Shown here: piece after piece, positions 53,997 through 62,991 of the stretch
Numbering within the stretch: position 1 is the first letter of the stretch
Layout of the letters: each line of letters begins with the position of its first letter
From: UBA7446 sp049596455
GTDB lineage: Bacteria > Bacteroidota > Bacteroidia > Flavobacteriales > Flavobacteriaceae
Length of the DNA: 64,000 nt
Direction of reading: 5' to 3'
Assembly: GCA_049596455.1 (NCBI GenBank)
Contig: JBMYLP010000008.1
Coordinates: 3,485 to 67,484 of the forward strand
The notes under the pieces: model-generated
Told to the model about the DNA's origin: nothing
The model's input: only the letters and a program-made list of their open reading frames with translations
Databases searched by the model: none
Translations under genes and position numbers: made by a program

Positions 53997-55355
53997 CTAA
54001 AAACCTAAAATAATTTTGGCGATATAGAAGAACAAAAAAATACCAAAAATATCGTTGCTGGTGGTAATAAATGGCCCCGTTGCAATGGCAGGGTCAATGT
54101 TGTTTTTATCTAAAACAATAGGCACAAAAGTACCTACAAGTGCCGAAACCACAATTACGCAGAGCATGGATAGCGCAATGGTAAAACTGATTGTAGTATC
54201 AAGCCCTAGGAAGTATCCAAATACAACAAGCAATCCTCCAAGTGCAATTCCGTTAATAAGGCTGAGCCCAACTTCTTTGAGCAATCGACTAAACAAACTT
54301 CCTTTGACAATATCATTTGCCAAACCTTGAACGATAATTGCCGAAGACTGGACGCCAACGTTTCCAGCCATTGCCGCAATGAGCGGTGTAAAAAAGAACA
54401 GGGTTTTGTAAGTAGGATGCTGCATTACTTCTTCGAATCCTTCAAGGATAAAAACGCTTCCAAGTCCGCCAATAAGCCCCAAAATAAGCCATGGCAAACG
54501 TGCTTTGGTAAGCTCAACAATACTGTCATCGGCTTCTACGTCTGTAGCAATACCAGCTGCCAATTGGTAATCTTTATCGGCTTCTTCTTTGATAAAATCA
54601 ACGATATCATCTATGGTAATTCTACCCAACAGTTGTTTTTCATTATCCACTACTGGTACGGCTTCAAGGTCATATTTTGCCATGAGTTTTGCCACTTCCT
54701 CGCCTTCGTCATTTACGTTGACATAATCCACTTTTGGGATATAAACCGATTTGATTTTGGCACGGTCATTTGCAGTTAGCAAATCTTTTAATGACAACCT
54801 ACCTAATAATAGATTATCGTCGTTGACCACGTAAATAGAGTGCACACGCTTCACCTCGGTTGCCTGAACTCGCATTTCACGAACACACTTGGTAACCGTC
54901 CAGTTTTCATTGACTTTTACCAGCTCTTTTGCCATAAGTCCACCCGCAGAATTTTCATCATAGGTGAGCAGTTCTTTGATGTCTTGTGCACGTTCTTGGT
55001 CTTCAATTTGCTCAATAACTTCCGCTTGTCGATCCTGGGGGAGTTCGGCAATTAAGTCCACCGCATCGTCGGTGTCTAGTTCTTCAACTTCTTCCGCAAT
55101 TTCCTTTACGGAAAGCAGTTCTAAAATGCGTTCTCTGATATCTTCATCCAGCTCTGTGAGTACATCGGAAGTTTTTTCAGAGTCTAGGAGTTTGATAAGA
55201 TAAACGCCCTCGTCTATAGACAATTCGTCAACAATTTCAGCAAGGTCGGCGTAGTGATATTCGCTGGTGCGTTTTTTTAGCGCAGCCACATTGCGCTGCT
55301 CAATGTCACTTTTTATTTGCGCTAATAAGTCGTCATTGAGTTGGAAGGGTGTCAT
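53997..55355 (-). CDS. mgtE: Magnesium transporter MgtE
   Basis: A 452-residue channel. The N-terminal acidic helical MgtE-N domain (residues 1-130, with LDTDDAVDLIAELP), two CBS domains (about 135-255), a plug helix and a five-helix membrane domain (about 285-450) with GNVGVQSSAIIVQG and ATGPFITTSNDIFG complete the family plan. Cytoplasmic Mg2+ binding closes the pore. It overlaps the rsmA 3' end by 23 nt. Confidence 0.95.
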   Translation of the reverse strand: MTPFQLNDDLLAQIKSDIEQRNVAALKKRTSEYHYADLAEIVDELSIDEGVYLIKLLDSEKTSDVLTELDEDIRERILELLSVKEIAEEVEELDTDDAVDLIAELPQDRQAEVIEQIEDQERAQDIKELLTYDENSAGGLMAKELVKVNENWTVTKCVREMRVQATEVKRVHSIYVVNDDNLLLGRLSLKDLLTANDRAKIKSVYIPKVDYVNVNDEGEEVAKLMAKYDLEAVPVVDNEKQLLGRITIDDIVDFIKEEADKDYQLAAGIATDVEADDSIVELTKARLPWLILGLIGGLGSVFILEGFEEVMQHPTYKTLFFFTPLIAAMAGNVGVQSSAIIVQGLANDIVKGSLFSRLLKEVGLSLINGIALGGLLVVFGYFLGLDTTISFTIALSMLCVIVVSALVGTFVPIVLDKNNIDPAIATGPFITTSNDIFGIFLFFYIAKIILGF

Positions 55356-56115
55356 CCGCTATTTTTTGTGTTAGCTCTATAAACTCCGAAACACCCAAAC
55401 GTTCTGGGCGTTCATCAAAGATACTATCTTCTTTTAAACTAGCCGAAAGTCCTAAAGATTTTAGGCTGTTTCGCAAGGTTTTGCGTCGTTGTTGAAAGGC
55501 AGTTTTAACCACTCTAAAAAATAGGCTATCGTCACAGGGGAGGGAAAAATTTTCTTTTCGCACAAGCCGAATCACACCCGAAGCCACTTTTGGCGGTGGG
55601 TCGAATACAAATCTCGACACATTAAATACGTATTCGCAATCGTAAAATGCTTGCGCCAAAACAGACAAAATTCCATAGGCTTTGCTTCCTGGTTTTTCGC
55701 AAATGCGCTCTGCAACTTCTTTTTGGAACATGCCGGCAAATTCGGGTACTAGCTGTCGTTGGGCAATGACTCGAAATAAAATTTGACTCGAAATATTGTA
55801 GGGAAAATTGCCAATGACAGCTACTTGATCTTCAAAATAATCGGACAGCGATAGTTTTAAAAAATCGCCTTCAATAATCCGATTTTCCAAAGCCGTAAAA
55901 TGCGTTTTTAGGTAGTCAACAGATTCAGAGTCGATTTCAATTACACTTGTGGTAAACGGTTTTGACAACAGATATTGTGTTAGCACGCCCATGCCCGGAC
56001 CAACTTCTAGTACGTTGGTATATCCCTTTTCCGTAAGTGTATCGGCAATATTTTGCGCAATGTTTTGGTCGGTCAAAAAGTGTTGCCCCAAATGTTTTTT
56101 TGGACGGACACTCAT
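55333..56115 (-). CDS. rsmA: 16S rRNA (A1518/A1519) dimethyltransferase
   Basis: I choose the ATG at 56115 (260 residues), where the conserved N-terminus MSVRPKKHLGQHFLTDQNI begins; a longer frame to 56247 adds unrelated residues. SAM motif LEVGPGMGVLT and catalytic NFPYNISS (motif IV) are present. The enzyme dimethylates two adenines in helix 45 of 16S rRNA. The start overlaps the DUF4286 gene stop (ATGA), and the stop lies inside mgtE. Confidence 0.95.
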   Translation of the reverse strand: MSVRPKKHLGQHFLTDQNIAQNIADTLTEKGYTNVLEVGPGMGVLTQYLLSKPFTTSVIEIDSESVDYLKTHFTALENRIIEGDFLKLSLSDYFEDQVAVIGNFPYNISSQILFRVIAQRQLVPEFAGMFQKEVAERICEKPGSKAYGILSVLAQAFYDCEYVFNVSRFVFDPPPKVASGVIRLVRKENFSLPCDDSLFFRVVKTAFQQRRKTLRNSLKSLGLSASLKEDSIFDERPERLGVSEFIELTQKIADDTLPTQ

Positions 56116-56429
56116 GAGTACGATTTCAAAAACTCCAATCGGCTGGCAAACGCCACCCAATCTTTTGGAAATACGCGATATAACTTTTGCATTGCCAGCT
56201 GATGTCCAATTTCTTTTACCCAAGTCAAATGTTCGGGTTCGGCACAATAAAATTGCATGCTAAAAGTAGTTCCCTTTACGGGCTCAATGCCATCCTCAAA
56301 TTCTACACGCAACAGGTCTATTTGCTGTACAGATTGCGCCAGCTCTGGTAGTAATTCTTTGTCTACATAGGTTGCCCACTCTTGCTCGATAGTTGGCTCA
56401 ACAATAAACGTGATGTTGTATATTTTCAT
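56112..56429 (-). CDS. DUF4286 family protein
   Basis: A 105-residue soluble protein of the small DUF4286 family that is common in Bacteroidota next to rsmA and serS. It starts with a beta strand (IYNITFIVE), and has a WATYVDKELLPEL helix. A dimeric ferredoxin-like fold is likely. Function unknown. It lies 1 nt after serS and overlaps rsmA by 4 nt, a coupled serS-DUF4286-rsmA-mgtE run. Confidence 0.85.
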   Translation of the reverse strand: MKIYNITFIVEPTIEQEWATYVDKELLPELAQSVQQIDLLRVEFEDGIEPVKGTTFSMQFYCAEPEHLTWVKEIGHQLAMQKLYRVFPKDWVAFASRLEFLKSYS

Positions 56430-56430
56430 A

Positions 56431-57702
56431 TCAATCGATTAGGTCAAAACCTGTGTAGGGAACCAATACTTTTGGAATACGAATGCCGTTAGCAGTTTGG
56501 TGATTTTCAAGCAACCCAGCTATAATTCTGGGTAATGCCAACGAACTGCCATTTAGTGTGTGCGCCAATTGTTTTTTACCGTCTTTGGTTTTGTAACGCA
56601 GCTTTAGGCGGTTTGCTTGAAAGGCTTCAAAGTTAGAAACCGAACTTACTTCCAACCAGCGACTTTGCGCTGTTGAATATACTTCAAAATCATAAGTTAG
56701 TGCGGAAGTGAATCCCAAATCGCCACCGCATAAACGCAAAATGCGGTAGGGTAATTCCAAGGATTCAAGTAATTTTCCTACGTGAGCTACCATCTCCTCT
56801 AAGGCTTTGTACGAATTTTTTGGCTGTTCAATGCGCACTAATTCTACTTTGTCAAATTGATGCAACCGATTTAGTCCACGCACATGAGCACCGTAACTAC
56901 CTGCTTCACGTCTAAAACATGGCGTGTATGCGGTGAGCTCAATGGGCAATTCATTTTCGTGCAACAAGCTATCGCGATACATGTTGGTTACAGGAACTTC
57001 GGCAGTTGGAATGAGGTACAAATCGTCTTCATTAACGTGATACATTTGCCCTTCTTTGTCTGGCAATTGTCCCGTACCTAGCCCCGAGGCTTCGTTTACC
57101 ATATGAGGTACCTGCACTTCGCCGTATCCAGCATTGGCATTAAAATCTAAAAAATAGTTGATAAGTGCACGCTGCAATTTTGCGCCTTTGCCGGTATACA
57201 CAGGAAATCCTGCTCCAGTGATTTTGGCACCCAATTCAAAATCGATGAGGGCATATTTTTTTGCCAATTCCCAATGCGGAAGCGCATCATTTTGGAGGGT
57301 AGGAATGGCACCGTGTTCCGAAACGACTTCGTTGTCTTCGTCAGAATTTCCTTTTGGAACACTCTCATGTGGAATATTTGGGATTTGATATAGTATTTCT
57401 TGCAATTCGTCTGCCGTTTCTTGCAGTTTGTTTTGTAAAGCTTTAGCGTCTGATTTCAGTTGCGCAGAGGTTTCCTTTTTTTGATTGGCTTCTTCTGTTG
57501 CGCCTTGCTTAAAGAGTTGCCCAATTTCTTTGGCAATACTATTGGCACTAGCAAGTGTTTGGTCAAGCTCTGCTTGCGTAGCTCTGCGGATTTCGTCTAA
57601 TGATAGAAGGCGCTCAAGTAGGGGTTTTGCGTCCAAATTGCGCTTTTCTAAGGCGGCAACCACCAAATCAAAATGTTGACGAACGTGCGATGGAATGAGC
57701 AT
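56431..57702 (-). CDS. serS: Seryl-tRNA synthetase
   Basis: A 423-residue class II synthetase. The N-terminal coiled-coil arm (about residues 30-105) contacts the long variable arm of tRNA-Ser. LIPTAEVPVTNMYRD, FRREAGSYGAHVRGLNRLHQ (motif 2) and LNGSSLALPRIIAGLLEN (motif 3) are complete. Its own -7 element (TACCTTTG, 57717-57724) falls in the last codons of ribF. Confidence 0.95.
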   Translation of the reverse strand: MLIPSHVRQHFDLVVAALEKRNLDAKPLLERLLSLDEIRRATQAELDQTLASANSIAKEIGQLFKQGATEEANQKKETSAQLKSDAKALQNKLQETADELQEILYQIPNIPHESVPKGNSDEDNEVVSEHGAIPTLQNDALPHWELAKKYALIDFELGAKITGAGFPVYTGKGAKLQRALINYFLDFNANAGYGEVQVPHMVNEASGLGTGQLPDKEGQMYHVNEDDLYLIPTAEVPVTNMYRDSLLHENELPIELTAYTPCFRREAGSYGAHVRGLNRLHQFDKVELVRIEQPKNSYKALEEMVAHVGKLLESLELPYRILRLCGGDLGFTSALTYDFEVYSTAQSRWLEVSSVSNFEAFQANRLKLRYKTKDGKKQLAHTLNGSSLALPRIIAGLLENHQTANGIRIPKVLVPYTGFDLID

Positions 57703-57713
57703 AATCGTATTTT

Positions 57714-58649
57714 TTACAAAGGTAAAGTATTGTAGGCAGTCAAAATAACCTCTTTGTCTTTTTCCAGTTGTTTTCGCAGCGCCTCAATCGAATCAAATTT
57801 GAGTTCATCTCGAATGCGCTCAATTAGCGAAACCTGAATCGGTTTATTGTAAATGTCATCTGACCAATCAAAAATATGCACTTCAATGCTTCTGTGTTCT
57901 CCGTTAACGGTTGGGTTGGTGCCAATGTTCATCATGCCCAAACGCTCCGTATTTTTTAGATGTACGTGCACCGCATAGACACCATTTTTTGGAATGATTT
58001 TATCGGGGTGATTTACAGCAATATTAGCAGTAGGAAAGCCAATAGTGCGCCCGCGTTGTTGCCCCTCAATCACGCTACCAGAAAGGGTGAACGGGTGTCC
58101 TAAAAATGCGTGAGCAGTAACAACATCGCCCATGGCGAGTGCTGTTCTAATTTTGGTAGAACTGATGGAGATATTATCAATTTCTTCAGCGCTAATTTGG
58201 GTAACCTTAAATCCATAAATGTTGCCAAAATGCTGTAGGTCTTCAACGCTTGCCGTACGGTTTTTGCCAAACCGATGGTTGTGCCCTATGATAATTTGGT
58301 CAATGTCGAGCATATCCACCAAAAACTCTTTGACATAATCTGCTGCGCTAAGCTGCGAAAATGCTTTTGTGAAAGGATGAACGACCATGTGTTGGAGTCC
58401 TAAATGGGCAAGTGTTTCTGCGCGTTCTTCTAATGTTTGAATTAGTGTAACAGTTGCATTTGGTTGCACTACTTTTCTGGGGTGCGGATCAAAAGTGAGT
58501 AACGTTGACGCACTGCCATTTTTTTTGGCTGCTGCTACGAGTTTAGCAATAATTTTTTGATGTCCAAGGTGTACCCCATCAAAGGTGCCCACCGTAACAG
58601 TAGTTTTTGTTTTTGGTGAAAAGGATGCGCTATGTTGTAGAATACTCAT
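57714..58649 (-). CDS. ribF: Bifunctional riboflavin kinase/FAD synthetase
   Basis: A 311-residue protein. The N-terminal FMN adenylyltransferase has VGTFDGVHLGHQKII (about residues 20-34) and IIGHNHRFG. The C-terminal riboflavin kinase has GRTIGFPTANIAVN and GVYAVHV, ending before residue 311. It makes FMN then FAD in the cytoplasm. It lies 2 nt downstream of pth on the same strand. Confidence 0.95.
   Translation of the reverse strand: MSILQHSASFSPKTKTTVTVGTFDGVHLGHQKIIAKLVAAAKKNGSASTLLTFDPHPRKVVQPNATVTLIQTLEERAETLAHLGLQHMVVHPFTKAFSQLSAADYVKEFLVDMLDIDQIIIGHNHRFGKNRTASVEDLQHFGNIYGFKVTQISAEEIDNISISSTKIRTALAMGDVVTAHAFLGHPFTLSGSVIEGQQRGRTIGFPTANIAVNHPDKIIPKNGVYAVHVHLKNTERLGMMNIGTNPTVNGEHRSIEVHIFDWSDDIYNKPIQVSLIERIRDELKFDSIEALRKQLEKDKEVILTAYNTLPL
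57717..57724 (-). promoter_or_regulatory. -7 element (TACCTTTG) of serS inside ribF
   Basis: Exact TAnnTTTG on the minus strand, 14 nt before the serS ATG, overlapping the last ribF codons. An internal promoter is plausible. Confidence 0.4.
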
Positions 58650-58651
58650 TA

Positions 58652-59281
58652 CTATTCAAGTGTGTTTCCGTTAAATGTATTCATAGCGGACTGAACGCCT
58701 TCTCTTACAAAACACCACGAAGCTTGCATGGCTTTATCAATGGCAAATGGAAGTGATTTCGCCTCGTCATTATTCCATGGTTGTAGCACAAAATCGACTT
58801 GTCTGCCTTTGCTGTAACCAGCACCAATACCAAAACGCAAACGAGGATAATCGATAGTATTTAATTGCATGCTGATATCTTTTAGCCCGTTGTGCCCGCC
58901 ATCGGATCCTTTTTTCCGCATACGCAAGTAGCCAAAATCCAAATGAATATCGTCCGTAATAATGAGCAGATTTTCTCTTGGAATTTTCTTTTGTTGCATC
59001 CAGTAGCGCACTGCTTTTCCACTGCGATTCATAAACGTATTGGGTTTTAGCAAGTAAGCGGTTTTGCCTTTGTGGGTTACTTTGGCAACATCGCCATAGC
59101 GCAGCGTTTCAAAAGAAACCTCTTTTTCTTTGGCAAGTGCATCTACCACCTCAAATCCGATATTGTGACGGGTGCCATTGTACTCAACACCAACATTACC
59201 TAATCCAACAATCAAAAAAGATTTCATATCGGGTTCTTTTTTTGCGGTAGATGAAAAAAATGGAATGCGAAGTTTCATCAT
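58652..59281 (-). CDS. pth: Peptidyl-tRNA hydrolase
   Basis: A 209-residue enzyme that frees stalled peptidyl-tRNAs. Core motifs: VGLGNVGVEYNGTRHNIGF (catalytic His in TRHN), FMNRSG, and SDGGHNGLKDI. The N-terminal 18 residues (FFSSTAKKEPD) are an extension before the usual MKSFLIVGLGN. A shorter start at 59227 is possible, but such extensions occur in flavobacteria. A terminator separates it from rplY upstream. Confidence 0.93.
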   Translation of the reverse strand: MMKLRIPFFSSTAKKEPDMKSFLIVGLGNVGVEYNGTRHNIGFEVVDALAKEKEVSFETLRYGDVAKVTHKGKTAYLLKPNTFMNRSGKAVRYWMQQKKIPRENLLIITDDIHLDFGYLRMRKKGSDGGHNGLKDISMQLNTIDYPRLRFGIGAGYSKGRQVDFVLQPWNNDEAKSLPFAIDKAMQASWCFVREGVQSAMNTFNGNTLE

Positions 59282-59290
59282 GGTAAAAAT

Positions 59291-59322
59291 AAAAAAAGCA
59301 TCTCAGTGTGGATGAGATGCTT
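59291..59322 (-). terminator. Rho-independent terminator after rplY
   Basis: On the minus strand AAGCATCTCA (59322-59313) pairs with TGAGATGCTT (59305-59296), a 10-bp stem with a 7-nt loop, followed by seven T. It ends the prs-rplY transcript. Confidence 0.88.
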
Positions 59323-59345
59323 CTGTATATTTATTAAAAGAAATT

Positions 59346-59972
59346 TTATTCTTCTGCTGGCGTAGCTTCTTCAGCTCCTTCTTCAGCTCCTTCAACTTCT
59401 TCAACTTCTTCGGTTTTTATCGAAGTTCTAGAAGTACGTACTTGACATACTACCGTGTTGTCTGGGTGTAAGAACTTAAAGGCTTCGTTTGCCAACTCGG
59501 TAACATACAATTTGTTTCCAAGCTCAAGACCAGAAATATCCGCCTCGATAGTATCAGGAAGGTTGGCAGGAATTGCACGTACGCGAAGCTTACGTTTGTT
59601 GCGACGCAATACCCCACCCGAGTTAAGTACTCCTGGCGCAGCTCCTTTAAGTACTACAGGAATATCCATTGATACTTCTTTGTCGTCGAACAGTTGGTAA
59701 AAGTCGACGTGAAGGATTTTATCCGACACTGGGTGAAACTGAATGTCCTGCAAAATGGCATTAAACGTTCCGTTATCGCCAAGGTCGATAACCACCGTAT
59801 GCGCATTGGGAGTATATACAAGCTTAGCAAACGCTCTTTCGTCTGCAGCAAAGTGCACTGGCGTTTCCCCTCCGTATAATACGCAAGGAACCTGTCCAGC
59901 ATTACGTAAGGCTTTGGTAGCTACCTTGCCCACGCTTTCTCTTTTAGATCCGTTGATGGTAATTGATTTCAT
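59346..59972 (-). CDS. rplY: 50S ribosomal protein L25/general stress protein Ctc
   Basis: A 208-residue long-form L25: the N-terminal 5S-rRNA-binding domain (residues 1-95, VPCVLYGG, ILQDIQFHPVSDKILHVDF) and C-terminal TL5/Ctc domain (PVVLKGAAPGVLNSGGVL). It ends in a Glu/Ala-rich acidic tail, frequent in flavobacteria. It follows prs by 12 nt on the same strand. Confidence 0.95.
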   Translation of the reverse strand: MKSITINGSKRESVGKVATKALRNAGQVPCVLYGGETPVHFAADERAFAKLVYTPNAHTVVIDLGDNGTFNAILQDIQFHPVSDKILHVDFYQLFDDKEVSMDIPVVLKGAAPGVLNSGGVLRRNKRKLRVRAIPANLPDTIEADISGLELGNKLYVTELANEAFKFLHPDNTVVCQVRTSRTSIKTEEVEEVEGAEEGAEEATPAEE

Positions 59973-59984
59973 ATTTAGTATTTA

Positions 59985-60926
59985 TTACATGACAAATTTG
60001 CCTGAGATTGATTCGTTATGGTGTACGTTGTACATCACCTCGGCAAACAATTGAGCACAGCTCAATACTTTAATTTTTTTACTTTCTTTCTTTAGCGGAA
60101 TAGAGTCGGTAACAATGAGTTCTGTAAGCTTTGACGCCTCTACACGTTCGTAAGCTTCACCCGATAACAACGGATGCGTACATACCGCACGAACACTTGC
60201 AGCACCACGCGCTATCATAAGGTCAGCAGCTTTGGTAAGTGTACCTGCTGTGTCAACCATATCGTCTACAAGTACGACATTTTTACCTTTAACTTCCCCA
60301 ATAAGTTCCATGTGCGAAATGATATTCGCTTTTTTACGCTGTTTGTAACAGATAACTACATCGCTTTCCAAATATTTTGAATAGGCATAGGCACGTTTTG
60401 AACCCCCCATGTCAGGCGATGCAATAGTAAGGTTGTCGATGTTAAGTGACTTTAAATAAGGCAAAAACAGAGACGATGCAAATAAGTGGTCTACAGGTTT
60501 TTCAAAAAACCCTTGAATTTGGTCTGCGTGTAAATCCATTGTGATGATGCGTGTAGCACCAGCCGCTTCCAGAAGCTTTGCAATGAGTTTTGCACCAATG
60601 GGTACACGAGGTTTGTCTTTTCGGTCTTGGCGTGCCCAACCAAAATAGGGCATCACCGCAGTAATATGTCGTGCAGAAGCGCGTTTGGCGGCATCGAGCA
60701 TAAGCAACATTTCCATCAAATTTTCGGAAGACGGATTGGTGGAGCCAATGATAAAAATACGAGAACCGCGAACAGATTCCTCGAAGGAAGGCTGAAATTC
60801 ACCATCGCTATAGCGAGAGAACAATACATTTCCCACTGGACTGCCGTAATGCTTAGCAATCTCTTTGGCTAAGGCTGTACTTTGTGTACAGCTAAAAATC
60901 TTTGATTCTAGTGTTGTTTTTCCCAT
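59985..60926 (-). CDS. prs: Ribose-phosphate pyrophosphokinase
   Basis: A 313-residue PRPP synthetase. FSRYSDGEFQ, ITMDLHADQIQGFF (about residues 125-138), the ATP-binding flexible loop region, and the PRPP signature VVLVDDMVDTAGTL (about 217-230) are intact. It supplies PRPP for nucleotides, His and Trp. The -7 element TACATTTG (60944-60951) is 17 nt upstream of the ATG. Confidence 0.96.
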   Translation of the reverse strand: MGKTTLESKIFSCTQSTALAKEIAKHYGSPVGNVLFSRYSDGEFQPSFEESVRGSRIFIIGSTNPSSENLMEMLLMLDAAKRASARHITAVMPYFGWARQDRKDKPRVPIGAKLIAKLLEAAGATRIITMDLHADQIQGFFEKPVDHLFASSLFLPYLKSLNIDNLTIASPDMGGSKRAYAYSKYLESDVVICYKQRKKANIISHMELIGEVKGKNVVLVDDMVDTAGTLTKAADLMIARGAASVRAVCTHPLLSGEAYERVEASKLTELIVTDSIPLKKESKKIKVLSCAQLFAEVMYNVHHNESISGKFVM

Positions 60927-60943
60927 AGTTTTTATGCGGGATG

Positions 60944-60951
60944 CAAATGTA
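60944..60951 (-). promoter_or_regulatory. -7 element (TACATTTG) of prs-rplY
   Basis: Exact TAnnTTTG on the minus strand, 17 nt before the prs ATG. Confidence 0.5.
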
Positions 60952-61016
60952 GGAATTTATTTGAGGTTGCGAAGTTGTGGGCTATATTTTTCTTATGACA
61001 CAATAAAATTATTGGC

Positions 61017-61024
61017 TACATTTG
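61017..61024 (+). promoter_or_regulatory. -7 element (TACATTTG) of tRNA-Leu
   Basis: Exact TAnnTTTG on the plus strand, about 100 nt upstream of the tRNA. No other gene on this strand needs it. Confidence 0.5.
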
Positions 61025-61122
61025 CGCTCCGTTTGCTTAGTATAATAGGCAAAAAGAAAAATATTGGAAATCTGGTTTTGGAAAGCAAAAGCTTCGAAAA
61101 ATCAGAGACCAACAGAAATAAT

Positions 61123-61206
61123 GCCTTGGTGGCGGAATTGGTAGACGCGCTGGATTCAAAATCCAGTGCTGGCAACAGCGTGTGGGTTCGATTCCCACCC
61201 AAGGTA
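61123..61206 (+). tRNA. tRNA-Leu(CAA)
   Basis: Acceptor stem GCCTTGG (61123-61129) with CCAAGGT (61199-61205), discriminator A at 61206, no encoded CCA. The Leu-type D arm (GGCGGAATTGGTAGACGCG) is followed by an anticodon loop TTCAAAA with anticodon CAA. A long variable arm (GCTGGCAACAGC) and T arm GTGGG-TTCGATT-CCCAC complete the class II tRNA. Confidence 0.94.
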
Positions 61207-61208
61207 CA

Positions 61209-61234
61209 AAAGCTCGCAATCGCGAGCTTTTTTT
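61209..61234 (+). terminator. Terminator of tRNA-Leu, likely bidirectional
   Basis: AAAGCTCGC-AATC-GCGAGCTTT followed by T residues. The mirror side is A-rich, so it may also end umuD transcription, whose stop codon is at 61234-61236. Confidence 0.85.
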
Positions 61235-61668
61235 CATAACGCCTTCAGCACATGGGTGACAATCCCCCAAATAATCAGCTCGCTTTCTTCGGTTACTTGC
61301 AGCGGCTTATAGCGGTCGTTTTCGGGCATCAGCCACACGCAGTCTTGGGCAACTTTTAGGCGTTTTACGGTAAATTCACCATCTACAAAACACACCGCAA
61401 TTTTGCCGTCTTGGGGTTCCAAACTACGGTCAATAACAAGCAAATCGCCGTCGTCCAGTCCGGCACCTACCATAGATTGTCCCGCCACACGCGCATAAAA
61501 GGTAGCCGCCTCGTTTTTGACAACGGCTTTGTCCAGGCTAATACGCACTTCCTTAAAGTCGTCGGCAGGGGAGGGAAATCCCGCCGAAATGCCTTCACCC
61601 GCAAGCCATACATCCGCTTTGTTACTGGTGTCGGGACTGTAAAAGTGAAGGGTGCTCGATTTTTTCAT
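61234..61668 (-). CDS. umuD: UmuD-like S24 peptidase
   Basis: A 144-residue LexA/UmuD-type protein. SAGFPSPADD near residue 28 matches the self-cleavage site (Ala-Gly). AGQSMVGAGLDDGDLLV holds the catalytic Ser (about residue 65), and FTVKRL the Lys. Cleaved UmuD' activates the partner polymerase for translesion synthesis. It is the second gene of the pair: its ATG overlaps the umuC stop (ATGA), the reverse of the usual umuD-umuC order. Confidence 0.93.
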   Translation of the reverse strand: MKKSSTLHFYSPDTSNKADVWLAGEGISAGFPSPADDFKEVRISLDKAVVKNEAATFYARVAGQSMVGAGLDDGDLLVIDRSLEPQDGKIAVCFVDGEFTVKRLKVAQDCVWLMPENDRYKPLQVTEESELIIWGIVTHVLKAL

Positions 61669-62924
61669 CTAACCGTAATAATATCGTTAATGTCTGTGGT
61701 GTAGCGCGGCGACAGGTGCGCTTGTTTCATTTTAAACGTTCGGTTAAGGTCTTGGTTAGCGAGTTTTATTTTGTGGGGTCCGTATTTGCGATGCAAATGA
61801 TCGATGCGCTGCATCAGCGCATCGTGGCGCGTGTCTTCTTTGTCAAACAACGTAAGCTGTTGGGCACTTTTGGGCACGATTCCCGTAACCATTACCCCTG
61901 CTTTTTTGTATTGAATGCCGTTTTTGTAAATGCGCTCAAGTCCTTTTAGGGCGTATTTGCTTATGGTCAAACTTGACTGCGAGGCAAACGGCATCGCCAT
62001 CAGCGTGCCGTTGCGGTATTGCGGCAAATCGGGCATAAACGGATTGCTACGCACAAATACATACACCGCATGGCAACTGCTCCCTTGTTTACGCAATTTT
62101 TCGGCGCACAACGTGGCGTAGGTAGAAATGCGCTCTTGCATTTCTTCATACGAGTCAATAAGAAACTCAAAACTACGTGTGGTGGCAATGGCTTTTTTGG
62201 GCGAGGAAACCAACTCCATGGGAAGGGTAGCGGTTCCTTCCAAATCTTTTTTTAGGCGAAGTCCTACCACGCTCATGTGTTTGCGCACCCAATCGTCCGA
62301 AAGTTGCGTAAAGTCATATGCGGTTTCTATGTTGTTAAAGGCAAGTCGGTGCGCGTGCTGCCGCCCGATGCCCCACACATCGGCAATGGGAAGCCACTTT
62401 AGTGCTTTGATGCGCTTTTCTTCGGAGTCAATCACGTAAACGCCATTGGTTTTGGCAGCAAATTTTTTAGCAATCCGATTCGCTACTTTGGCAAGTCCTT
62501 TACTTGGTCCCAAACCAATGCTCACAGGCATGCCTGTCCATTTGCGCACGCGCTTGCGCATTTGTTGCGCATAGGCTTCCATATCGTACTGCTGAAACCC
62601 TTCAAAGTGCAAAAAGGCTTCGTCTATACTGTACACTTCCACCTCGGGCGTAAACTGTCGCAATACATCCATCACCCGCCGACTCATATCGCCGTAAAGT
62701 GGATAATTTGACGAAAAAACACGAACGCTATGTTGTCTAAAAAAGGATGAAAATTTGTGTGCAGGAGCACCCATGGGGAGTCCAAGGGCTTTGGCTTCGT
62801 TGCTGCGCGCAATCACACAACCGTCATTGTTGGACAAAATTGCAATGGGTTTGCCTTCCAATGTGGGTTGAAAAATGCGCTCGCACGAAGCGTAAAAGTT
62901 GTTACAATCGACTAAAGCAAACAC
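61665..62924 (-). CDS. umuC: UmuC-like Y-family DNA polymerase
   Basis: About 419 residues. I favour the GTG at 62924, giving the usual FALVDCNNFYASCERIF start; a TTG at 62930 adds two residues. Palm motifs are FALVDCNNFYASCE and YSIDEAFLHFEG. The C-terminal QLTLFDKED contains a beta-clamp-binding motif (QLTLF). It performs error-prone translesion synthesis with UmuD'. The upstream palindrome at 62992-63014 could be its operator. Confidence 0.93.
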   Translation of the reverse strand: MFALVDCNNFYASCERIFQPTLEGKPIAILSNNDGCVIARSNEAKALGLPMGAPAHKFSSFFRQHSVRVFSSNYPLYGDMSRRVMDVLRQFTPEVEVYSIDEAFLHFEGFQQYDMEAYAQQMRKRVRKWTGMPVSIGLGPSKGLAKVANRIAKKFAAKTNGVYVIDSEEKRIKALKWLPIADVWGIGRQHAHRLAFNNIETAYDFTQLSDDWVRKHMSVVGLRLKKDLEGTATLPMELVSSPKKAIATTRSFEFLIDSYEEMQERISTYATLCAEKLRKQGSSCHAVYVFVRSNPFMPDLPQYRNGTLMAMPFASQSSLTISKYALKGLERIYKNGIQYKKAGVMVTGIVPKSAQQLTLFDKEDTRHDALMQRIDHLHRKYGPHKIKLANQDLNRTFKMKQAHLSPRYTTDINDIITVR

Positions 62925-62991
62925 ATTCAAAACTACATTTTTTTACTATACATAAAAACACTTTTTTTTCAACCAAAATATACCCCAATAC

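Noticed and set aside
56116..56247. N-terminal extension of rsmA to 56247
   Set aside because: The extra 44 residues overlap the DUF4286 gene and match no RsmA N-terminus; MSVRPKKHLGQHF at 56115 is the conserved start.
62941..62990. Poly-T/A stretches upstream of umuC as a terminator
   Set aside because: No stem precedes them; they lie in a divergent promoter region.
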